Positions 1 through 4,730 of a DNA stretch of 5,125 bases are shown here, in pieces (the first letter of the stretch is position 1; every line of letters starts with the position of its first letter). A program made the translations under genes and the position numbers. The notes below the pieces were generated by a model. That model ran no database searches. It had not been told where the DNA came from and saw nothing but the letters and a program-made list of their open reading frames with translations. This DNA is from Actinomycetota bacterium (GTDB lineage: Bacteria > Actinomycetota > Humimicrobiia > Humimicrobiales > Humimicrobiaceae), in contig PWSB01000131.1 in NCBI GenBank assembly GCA_003563375.1, positions 1 to 5,125 of the forward strand, read 5' to 3'.

Positions 1-98
1 TATAGCACATGGAAATATAATTAGTCAAGCATATTTTTTAGCATTGTAGTAGTTCAGTGATATTGTCATGAAGATGTTGTTCAGCGAAAATGTCACCT

Positions 99-251
99 AT
101 GAAAAGAAAGGAACAATATGATATATTGTTAGGTAGCTATCCAATTTGCATAAAAAATGAATTATTGAAGCTTAGAGGCGGCTTTAGTCTAAGTACAAGA
201 TTTGAGACGCAAACGGATAGATCTTATGGATTGAAATCTGATGCCAATTGA
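99..251 (+). CDS. Possible small protein of 50 residues, unrecognised
   Basis: An open frame runs from ATG at 99 to TGA at 249-251 and would give a 50-residue polar protein. It begins MKRKEQYDILLGSYP and ends near RSYGLKSDAN. An in-frame ATG at 90 would add three residues, and a TGA at 69-71 closes the frame upstream. The composition looks protein-like, but I recognise no family, and neither ATG has a good Shine-Dalgarno sequence at a suitable distance. A perfect inverted repeat lies inside the frame. It could be a real small gene, the decayed tail of a lost gene, or chance; chance is not unlikely at this length. Confidence 0.2.
   Translation: MKRKEQYDILLGSYPICIKNELLKLRGGFSLSTRFETQTDRSYGLKSDAN
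112..130. repeat. Perfect 19-bp inverted repeat
   Basis: The arms AACAATAT and ATATTGTT are exact reverse complements around the 3-base centre GAT. No T-run follows on either strand, so it is not an intrinsic terminator. The size and symmetry fit a binding site for a dimeric regulator about 165-180 bp upstream of the lipoprotein start. The AT-rich arms make chance occurrence possible. Confidence 0.4.
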
Positions 252-259
252 ATTAACAT
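231..259 (+). promoter_or_regulatory. Candidate promoter of the GerMN lipoprotein gene
   Basis: TTGAAA (231-236, five of six matches to the -35 consensus) is followed after 17 bases by TAACAT (254-259, four of six to TATAAT). A start near 266 would give a leader of roughly 30 bases that contains the ribosome binding site. An overlapping string, CATAAAATA at 257-265, fits the -10 pattern of the mother-cell sporulation sigma factors, but I see no matching -35 for that reading. Both readings are by eye. Confidence 0.3.
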
Positions 260-280
260 AAAATATAAAAGAATTCCATG

Positions 281-286
281 AAGGAG
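281..286 (+). promoter_or_regulatory. Ribosome binding site that sets a TTG start at 295
   Basis: AAGGAG lies 8 bases before TTG at 295, which opens a classic lipoprotein signal peptide (MKKLMILF). The alternative in-frame GTG at 286 overlaps the last base of this site and cannot use it. The TTG is therefore preferred and the protein is three residues shorter than the longest open frame. Confidence 0.8.
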
Positions 287-294
287 TGTTATTC

Positions 295-1497
295 TTGAAA
301 AAATTAATGATTCTATTTACCATAATCTTTTTTTTAATGCTGCAGGGTTGCCTGCCTGCACAATGGAGAGAGGCAGCCTTACCTGAAGAAGAGGAGCAGA
401 CTATTGAGATAATCCTTTATTTTGGGAGCCCTGATGCCATAGATACAGGCCAGCAAGGGGAATATGGTTATGTAACACCCGTGACCAGAGAGATCCCCCA
501 TACCCAGGAAGTGTTAAGGGCTTCCTTGGAAGAATTGATAAGAGGTCCTGTGGGCGAAAACGTATATCCTGTTGTCCATGGTTCAGTAGAGATCATTGGC
601 ATAAACATTGATGAGGGGGTAGCTGTAATAGACCTGAGTGAAGATATGTTCGGTCCTGACTGGGTGGGAGGCACGTTGGCAGGGACCGTCTTTGTCCAGT
701 CATTTGTTTTTACGGCTGCCCAGTTCGAAACCGTAGATTCGGTGCAGGTATTGGTGGAGGGCGAGCCCTGGAATGACGGCCATATGATATGGGATCAGCC
801 TATATCTCCACAAGATCTGGTTACTGAAAGGGAGGACGGCCCAGATGCCGAAATCGAAGAATGGGTAGAATACTCAAGAGACCTTATGCTTGTACAGGCA
901 AGGGAGCATGAAGGTGAGCTTTATATTCTGGCAACATATGGCATAAAGCCTACAGGTGGCTATTCTGTCGAAATCGTAGATATTTCGGATGAAAATAACC
1001 AGGATACCCTGGTTGTGACGGTTGAATTTAAGGAACCTGCAGAAGAAGATATTGTAACACAAGCTCTGACAAGACCATATGACCTTGAAATAATTGATCC
1101 GGTGGATATTCCCATTGAGTTCCAGGCACAAGGAGACGAAGAATTTATTCCAACGCTGCATGGCATAGACTGGCTGCGTCCCATTGAAGCTGGTACAGAA
1201 AATATTAAGGTATTCTCGCCTGCTACCCATGATATAGTTCTTAGAGAATTTACCGTGGAAGGCATTGAAAATGTATTTGAGGGCAATGTAAATTACAGAG
1301 TACTGGACATCCAAAGGGAAGAATTAATAACTGGGTTTGCTACCGGCTATGGGATTGGCTGGGGATATTTTGAAATAGAGGTCGAAGTACCTGAACAGAT
1401 CCAATCAGGAGATGCTTTTATTGTGGAAGTTTATGCAATATCCGCTAAAGACGGCAGCATAACTGACCTGGTACAGCTAGAGCTGTATCTAGAATAG
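295..1497 (+). CDS. GerMN-PrcB_C-Gmad2 domain lipoprotein
   Basis: This is a predicted membrane-anchored extracytoplasmic lipoprotein of 400 residues. Residues 1-18 are a lipoprotein signal peptide (KK then a hydrophobic stretch) ending in the lipobox LQGC, with Cys19 as the lipidation site. Residues about 36-160 match the GerMN domain (EIILYFGS, a LEELIRGP helix, the VAVIDLSEDM strand). Residues about 195-262 resemble the PrcB C-terminal domain, with the hallmark KPTGGYSVEI (218-227) and the late RPYDL. Residues about 304-400 match Gmad2, the immunoglobulin-like domain found with GerMN (IKVFSPA, then VFEGNVNYRV, then GWGYFEIEVEVP). GerMN and Gmad2 occur in spore-germination and sporulation proteins and in other Firmicute lipoproteins; PrcB_C is named from a protease-complex subunit. 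No enzymatic residues are apparent, so a binding or scaffold role at the outer membrane face is the likeliest inference. The gene stands alone on its strand and converges on the yerB-like gene. Confidence 0.88.
   Translation: MKKLMILFTIIFFLMLQGCLPAQWREAALPEEEEQTIEIILYFGSPDAIDTGQQGEYGYVTPVTREIPHTQEVLRASLEELIRGPVGENVYPVVHGSVEIIGINIDEGVAVIDLSEDMFGPDWVGGTLAGTVFVQSFVFTAAQFETVDSVQVLVEGEPWNDGHMIWDQPISPQDLVTEREDGPDAEIEEWVEYSRDLMLVQAREHEGELYILATYGIKPTGGYSVEIVDISDENNQDTLVVTVEFKEPAEEDIVTQALTRPYDLEIIDPVDIPIEFQAQGDEEFIPTLHGIDWLRPIEAGTENIKVFSPATHDIVLREFTVEGIENVFEGNVNYRVLDIQREELITGFATGYGIGWGYFEIEVEVPEQIQSGDAFIVEVYAISAKDGSITDLVQLELYLE
1472..1487. repeat. Short perfect dyad at the 3' end of the GerMN gene
   Basis: TACAGCT and AGCTGTA flank a 2-base centre inside the last codons of the GerMN lipoprotein gene, 8 bases before its stop. 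No T-run follows on either strand. It may form a weak cruciform or a hairpin that stalls transcription at this convergent junction, but it does not qualify as a standard intrinsic terminator. Confidence 0.3.
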
Positions 1498-1508
1498 GCA
1501 GTTTTGCA

Positions 1509-2933
1509 CTATTTCAAACCTTTGACTTTTTCAATACTTTCGATCAAGGCTACCCAAGTAGAGCCCTGATTAAAAAGTATCGGATCGCCTTCTGTATCAA
1601 GGAATTCAAATGGGTCTTGAATGCTGTCTCTACCCCAGGTGCCGGAGATTACATTTCCGTCAATCAGATAATATGCCTTGCCTTGTGAATGGTCCCCTGT
1701 GGTCCTCACCTTCATGTGCCCTATTCTATTTACCGGGCCATCGATATCCGTTACCAGGATAACAACATTATTTACACTTATCTGCTCACCCGTTTCATGG
1801 TCTATATGTGGTTCTCCAGCCATTGACCTCAGGTACTTGTTGGAATTTATATCATAGTTGAAGCTTGCTTTGTAGTTTTCAGATGAAAAGTCCACAGTGA
1901 CACTTTCGGCATCTCCTCTTTCATTTTCTTTGGCATCCTGTTTAAACTTCATAGCTGATTGTCCGCCCTGCAGAGAGTAACCCACAGACTCTCCGTCTGT
2001 TTTAATCCCAGACGTATTTATAAAAGCAGTATGCCACAAAGTATCGCTGCGGCTGTGGTCCCTCCAACCGGCTCCTGTATAAGGCACATGTGAATTACTG
2101 TGGGCATCCAGTAAATCCATGTTCATATTATTGATAACTCCATAAGCATCATCGTAGGTCCCCCAAAATGTGTATATAGGGTCAAAGCTTCTAGCAAGTT
2201 CAGCATAATATATTCTTGCACTTCTGACAGGCCCTATAATTTCCGCTTCATAACTGGAAAACAAAGCCAAGAATCTTGTAATACCATGTTCAACTACAGT
2301 TTCAAAAACAATATCCGCATGTATTAGTCCCGATTGAGGCCTTGCTCCCGGAGCATTCTGGACCATAACCGCAAGAGGCCTGCCGTTATGGACCCCTTCC
2401 GAAATTTTTAAACCACTCAGTATATTCATGTTCCCGTTTAAGATATTAAGTTCAGCATTTTCCGCTTCTTTTTGAATATTTTCCTCTTCGATAACCTCTT
2501 CTGCTTCTTCTTCTACTTCTGCAACTTCAAGTTCTTCAGTCTCAGTATTCATATTATTCTTATCTATCTCTATTTCCTCGACTATCTCTACTTCCTCGTG
2601 TTCAACAGATGCATTTTTTTCTTCAGAAATTATTGGTTCCACCTCTATTTCATCCAGATCTTTCAGTTCAACCTTTACTTCCTCCTCCGAAGGTCCCTCT
2701 TCTCCTAATTCCGCTATCAAACTCTCGAAAGCTTCTGAGCGCTCCGCCCTCTCCTGTTCTGACCTCACTTCTTCTATTAACCTTTTGAAAGCTTCTGAGC
2801 GCTCCGCCCTCTCCTGTTCTTCGTTTATATCTGTACTGCAGCCTGACAGGATCGCGATTAAGACTATGGAGATCAATGCGGAAATGAAGACATGGGCCGT
2901 TGCCCTTCCTGCAACTTTTCTAATTGAATTCAA
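1509..2933 (-). CDS. yerB: YerB-like DUF3048 lipoprotein with acidic linker
   Basis: This 474-residue protein starts at TTG (2931-2933) behind an AAGAGGT site. Residues 1-31 are a basic then hydrophobic signal ending in the lipobox LSGC, with Cys32 as lipid anchor. Residues 38-77 are two 20-residue units (EEQERAERSEAFKRLIEEVR and a close copy), probably helical. Residues about 78-163 are a very glutamate-rich linker. The N-terminal DUF3048 domain spans about 183-312, with GRPLAVMVQN, ADIVFETVVEHGITRF (206-221) and IGPVRSARIYYAEL. The C-terminal DUF3048 domain spans about 345-465, with RIGHMKVRT and GTWGRDSI. The family is named after Bacillus subtilis YerB; I know of no settled biochemical function. 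The linker would hold the globular part away from the membrane within the cell wall. The gene is single on its strand, with its own promoter region. The symbol is given by family resemblance, not proven orthology. Confidence 0.9.
   Translation of the reverse strand: MNSIRKVAGRATAHVFISALISIVLIAILSGCSTDINEEQERAERSEAFKRLIEEVRSEQERAERSEAFESLIAELGEEGPSEEEVKVELKDLDEIEVEPIISEEKNASVEHEEVEIVEEIEIDKNNMNTETEELEVAEVEEEAEEVIEEENIQKEAENAELNILNGNMNILSGLKISEGVHNGRPLAVMVQNAPGARPQSGLIHADIVFETVVEHGITRFLALFSSYEAEIIGPVRSARIYYAELARSFDPIYTFWGTYDDAYGVINNMNMDLLDAHSNSHVPYTGAGWRDHSRSDTLWHTAFINTSGIKTDGESVGYSLQGGQSAMKFKQDAKENERGDAESVTVDFSSENYKASFNYDINSNKYLRSMAGEPHIDHETGEQISVNNVVILVTDIDGPVNRIGHMKVRTTGDHSQGKAYYLIDGNVISGTWGRDSIQDPFEFLDTEGDPILFNQGSTWVALIESIEKVKGLK
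2727..2820 (-). repeat. Exact 34-bp repeat, two copies 60 bp apart, inside the yerB-like gene
   Basis: Positions 2727-2760 and 2787-2820 are identical over 34 bases. They lie in a 60-bp period that encodes two successive 20-residue units (residues 38-57 and 58-77). The shared core encodes EQERAERSEAF. By my count the other 26 bases of the unit match at only 15 positions. The core is about 59% G+C, contains the palindromes AAGCTT and AGCGCT, and uses GCG and CGC codons that look out of place in this AT-rich window. Confidence 0.85.
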
Positions 2934-2940
2934 AACTTCT

Positions 2941-2947
2941 ACCTCTT
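2941..2947 (-). promoter_or_regulatory. Ribosome binding site for the yerB-like gene
   Basis: On the minus strand AAGAGGT ends 7 bases before TTG at 2931-2933. This supports the TTG start, and the encoded signal peptide (MNSIRKV, then a hydrophobic run to LSGC) begins properly from it. Confidence 0.65.
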
Positions 2948-2956
2948 ATGCTTCTG

Positions 2957-2985
2957 TTGATAAATTTTGACCATATTACTATAAT
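2957..2985 (+). promoter_or_regulatory. Consensus-like sigma-A promoter on the + strand, antisense to the DUF6788 gene
   Basis: TTGATA (2957-2962, five of six) is separated by exactly 17 bases from TATAAT (2980-2985, six of six). Transcription would start near 2992 and run rightward into the minus-strand DUF6788 gene. No + strand gene lies within reach. It is the best promoter match I found in the window, but AT-rich spacers produce such matches by chance. Confidence 0.4.
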
Positions 2986-3005
2986 TTTCAAAAAATGAAA
3001 GTAAA
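2978..3005 (-). promoter_or_regulatory. Candidate promoter of the yerB-like gene
   Basis: On the minus strand TTTACT (3000-3005, four of six) and TATAGT (2978-2983, five of six) are 16 bases apart. A start near 2971 would leave a leader of about 38 bases before TTG at 2933, with the ribosome binding site in place. The -10 overlaps the -10 of the divergent + strand candidate, so the two could not be used at the same time. Confidence 0.35.
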
Positions 3006-3041
3006 AAATCTAAAATTTTAATTGACTCTACCAGTACCTTT

Positions 3042-3392
3042 TCAATTTTTATCACCTTTTAATCGGCTCTTCTTGTAATTTTCAATATACTGAACAGATA
3101 GGACCTTCATTTGTCGGGATATCTCTTCAAACTCACGCATATTACCTACGCATTTTTTAACCAATTTTGTCTGTTCATCGTTTAATGTCCTAGTCACGGT
3201 CTTTGAATCTACTTTTCGTGTCCATATATTATAGGGCCCATGCCTTTTGGTTTTATCCCTATGGCAGATACAGCTTGGCTTTCCGCATTTAATGAATACC
3301 TTCATTACACTTCCGGTAGAGATAAACTTCAGTTCATCTATCTTTTTTTTAAGAGACCTGTATTTTTCTTCAATCTCATCTTGGGTTGTCAA
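3042..3392 (-). CDS. Small DUF6788-like protein with a Cys/His cluster
   Basis: This 116-residue protein starts at TTG (3390-3392), 8 bases after a full AAGGAGGT site; a longer open frame begins 33 bases upstream but would read through that site. Residues 1-27 are a charged helix (EEKYRSLKKKIDELKF). A core follows: TGSVMKVFIKCGKPSCICH (26-44), then HGPY (51-54) and a beta-rich RKVDSKTVTRTL. The C-terminus is a basic helix. C36, C41, C43 and H44, perhaps with H51, could bind a metal; this is inference. The pattern GS-x-CGKP-x-C-x-C-x-HGPY fits the short DUF6788 family, whose function is unknown to me; I recall members lying near transposases. No transposase is present here. Coding is AT-rich, and no clear terminator follows the stop. 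Confidence 0.75.
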   Translation of the reverse strand: MTTQDEIEEKYRSLKKKIDELKFISTGSVMKVFIKCGKPSCICHRDKTKRHGPYNIWTRKVDSKTVTRTLNDEQTKLVKKCVGNMREFEEISRQMKVLSVQYIENYKKSRLKGDKN

Positions 3393-3632
3393 AATTTTGC
3401 ACCTCCTTAAGTAATATATACTCAAAGATATTAAAATGCAAGCTAAAAGTTAAAATAATTTTAAAAAAGGGAACAGATTAAAGGTGGTGGCGAAAATTTT
3501 ATTCTTATTTAGGATTTTAACAGCATTTACTAGCTATTTGCATACGTATCGATAACCGATTAAGGTTAGACGAATTTCTCTTATGTTATAAAGACTTCCT
3601 ATTAGCCTTTAGGTAAAAATCTACAGGCCTCC
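3393..3632. other. Spacer between the isomerase and the DUF6788 gene
   Basis: This 240-bp AT-rich spacer holds the downstream half of the isomerase terminator on its right. On its left is a poor minus-strand promoter candidate: TTGCAT at 3436-3441, 17 bases, then TATATT at 3413-3418. That candidate would start transcription inside the ribosome binding site, so it may not be the true promoter. A short dyad (TAACC and GGTTA, 3553-3568) lies in the middle. I see no gene, RNA family or transposon end in it. Confidence 0.5.
3401..3408 (-). promoter_or_regulatory. Full-consensus ribosome binding site deciding a TTG start
   Basis: On the minus strand AAGGAGGT ends 8 bases before TTG at 3390-3392. 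Its strength and ideal spacing make that TTG the start of the DUF6788-like gene, in preference to the in-frame TTG at 3423-3425, which has no such site. Confidence 0.85.
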
Positions 3633-3648
3633 TTATGAACCTGCAGAT
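3615..3648 (-). terminator. Intrinsic terminator of the isomerase gene
   Basis: On the minus strand AUCUGCAGG (3640-3648) pairs over nine positions, with one G-U wobble, with CCUGUAGAU (3619-3627), and a run of U follows (3615-3619). The 12-base loop contains the isomerase stop codon and an AAGGAGG string that precedes no ORF. The 5' arm is formed by the last coding codons (ISAGS), so the hairpin overlaps the gene end. The wobble keeps pairing on this strand, which supports a function in RNA. Confidence 0.85.
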
Positions 3649-4475
3649 ATTTTAGGTTGTCCTCCTATCAGGGGTGTTAAATATTCTATACTTTTTCTCA
3701 TGGCCTCAACACCCGAGCATTCTATAGACAGGCATCCATCATAGCCATTTTCCCTCAGGAGATCTATACACCCTTTGATGTCCACTTCCCCATCACCTAT
3801 AGCCATACCTGCCGTTACTCCGGTCTCACCGGTTTTTTCCTTAGGTATAATGACATCTTTTAAATGTACATGTACCACCTTGTCTATAACCTGCTTTAAG
3901 GTATCATGAGCATCGTTTCCCGCTATAGTGGTGTTCCCTGTATCAAAGTTTATTGCCAGGTTTTCTGAATCGTTTAAATCCATAATATTTAATAGGCCTT
4001 TGGCATTCGTTGTATATACGCCATGGGGCTCTATAGTTATGGTGATGCCGTAATTCTCAGCCATCTCGAGTATAGTCTTCAAATTATATCCCATGATGCG
4101 GAATGCATCCTGGTCATCCATCCAGTCAGGTTTGGGTCCTTCAGCAGTATTTACCAGAGGCGCACCTAGTATATAGGCAAATCTTATGGCTTTTTTTAGA
4201 TAATCAACACCGTATTCAGTATCAAGGAGATTGGAATGAGAACTAAGGCAAGCAACCTTTAGCCCTGCATCTTCTATCATTTTCCTCATCTCCATAGGGT
4301 CATCTTCCAGACTAGTGATATTGCAGTACCCGTAAACATTTAATAAACATCTTCCTGTCATCAGTTCAGGCTCGATATATTCTAGGCCAAGTTCTTTTGT
4401 CACCTCAACAGCATAGGAAAAATCTTTTTCTTCGTGCCTAAAAGCATCTGCTTCGGCGCATAATTTCATAGACAT
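3633..4475 (-). CDS. Sugar (phosphate) isomerase/epimerase, xylose-isomerase-like TIM barrel
   Basis: This 280-residue cytosolic protein fits the AP endonuclease 2 / xylose isomerase-like TIM barrel superfamily, whose members interconvert ketoses and aldoses, epimerise ketoses or dehydrate inosose. The expected divalent-metal ligands are visible in order: Glu149 (TITIEPHG), Asp178 (INFDTGN), His204 (HVHLKD) and Glu252 (LSIEC). Other family marks are ACLSSHSN (75-82) and IGDGEVD (226-232). Length is normal for the family. The start is ATG at 4473-4475, 4 bases after GAGGAGGT; a second ATG two codons later has a longer, less usual spacing. The DTG motif ends in Asn181 where several related enzymes have His, so the exact substrate cannot be assigned. 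The SorC-type regulator upstream on the same strand suggests induction by the sugar or its phosphate. The gene appears to be transcribed alone, ending at its own terminator. Confidence 0.9.
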   Translation of the reverse strand: MSMKLCAEADAFRHEEKDFSYAVEVTKELGLEYIEPELMTGRCLLNVYGYCNITSLEDDPMEMRKMIEDAGLKVACLSSHSNLLDTEYGVDYLKKAIRFAYILGAPLVNTAEGPKPDWMDDQDAFRIMGYNLKTILEMAENYGITITIEPHGVYTTNAKGLLNIMDLNDSENLAINFDTGNTTIAGNDAHDTLKQVIDKVVHVHLKDVIIPKEKTGETGVTAGMAIGDGEVDIKGCIDLLRENGYDGCLSIECSGVEAMRKSIEYLTPLIGGQPKISAGS

Positions 4476-4513
4476 CTCTACCTCCTCGTATCAGCTTTAT
4501 AAATGTATTTAAA

Positions 4514-4534
4514 AATCACTAATTTCTAGAGATT
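4514..4534. repeat. Imperfect dyad close to the isomerase start
   Basis: The arms AATCACTA and TAGAGATT match at seven of eight positions around a 5-base centre. The site is 39 bp upstream of the isomerase ATG, downstream of the promoter candidate, a position where a bound repressor could block transcription. There is no T-run, so termination is unlikely. Confidence 0.3.
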
Positions 4535-4589
4535 ACTATATCGGTTAAGTGTTAGCATAATTTGAAATAAAAAAAATTTATATATTGTA

Positions 4590-4618
4590 ATTATATTGTA
4601 AAATTATGTTATAGTGTA
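4590..4618 (-). promoter_or_regulatory. Candidate promoter of the isomerase gene
   Basis: On the minus strand there is a perfect TATAAT at 4590-4595. Seventeen bases upstream lies TACACT (4613-4618), only three of six to the -35 consensus. A weak -35 would fit an activated or regulated promoter. It would give a leader of roughly 105-110 bases that includes the 4514-4534 dyad. The surrounding AT-richness limits certainty. Confidence 0.3.
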
Positions 4619-4676
4619 GCTTATTTTCCAATATACCAAGACCAAGAGCATCCATGGTAATAATTTGATGCGTTGT

Positions 4677-4709
4677 ATATCCGGATATGGCTTGGCACAC
4701 AGTACCAAG
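4677..4709. promoter_or_regulatory. Two adjacent dyads, candidate operator of the SorC-type regulator
   Basis: A perfect 12-bp palindrome ATATCCGGATAT (4677-4688) is followed after 2 bp by a 19-bp dyad (4691-4709). The second dyad's minus-strand arms are CTTGGTAC and GTGCCAAG around TGT, with a single mismatch. A further CTTGGTA half-site lies at 4634-4640 on the same strand, 69 bp away. SorC-family proteins bind dyad operators near their target genes, so an operator role is reasonable. On the minus-strand RNA the mismatch becomes a G-U pair, so an RNA hairpin is also possible. Confidence 0.4.
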
Positions 4710-4730
4710 GCAGATGAGCCTGCAATTTTT

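Larger units (their letters stand above)
1..294. other. Upstream region of the GerMN lipoprotein gene
   Basis: This stretch before the first firm gene holds no recognisable protein or RNA family. It contains a possible short ORF (99-251), a perfect 19-bp inverted repeat (112-130), a weak promoter candidate (231-259) and the ribosome binding site of the following gene (281-286). The first 90 bases have stops in the + frames and nothing I recognise. No tRNA-like or riboswitch-like fold was apparent by eye. Confidence 0.5.
4476..4730. other. Regulatory spacer between the SorC-type regulator and the isomerase gene
   Basis: This 255-bp AT-rich spacer holds a ribosome binding site for the isomerase at 4480-4487 (minus-strand GAGGAGGT), a promoter candidate at about 4590-4618, and three dyads (4514-4534, 4677-4688, 4691-4709). 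No ORF of note and no RNA family is recognised. No minus-strand intrinsic terminator with a U-run follows the regulator stop, so read-through into the isomerase gene is possible. Confidence 0.55.

Noticed and set aside
874..1314. Long minus-strand open frame opposite the GerMN lipoprotein gene, with another at 960-1286 and a third at 468-674
   Set aside because: All lie inside a confidently assigned gene, have no family features or ribosome binding site, and overlap one another. They are shadows of the real frame.
2472..2708. Plus-strand open frame rich in Phe, Leu and Tyr that looks like a membrane protein
   Set aside because: It is the antisense reading of the glutamate-rich linker of the yerB-like gene: GAA/GAG codons read backward give Phe/Leu-type codons. 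The hydrophobicity is an artefact.
2727..2820. CRISPR-like repeat
   Set aside because: Only two copies with a 26-bp spacing are present, both in frame in a coding region, and no cas gene is nearby. A tandem coding repeat explains it better.
2785..2970. Plus-strand frame over the signal peptide of the yerB-like gene
   Set aside because: It is antisense to a well-supported lipoprotein signal and repeat, has no recognisable features, and starts inside the repeat.
3019..3050. Terminator for the DUF6788 gene or for the antisense transcript (AATTGA and TCAATT pairing)
   Set aside because: The stem is six AT-rich pairs with a loop of about 16-17 bases, which is too weak to call on either strand.
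3487..3555. Plus-strand 22-codon hydrophobic micro-ORF (GTG start, MAKILFLF-like)
   Set aside because: The purine-rich AAAGG lies only about 2 bases before the GTG, there is no promoter, and the length is within chance for this AT-rich spacer.
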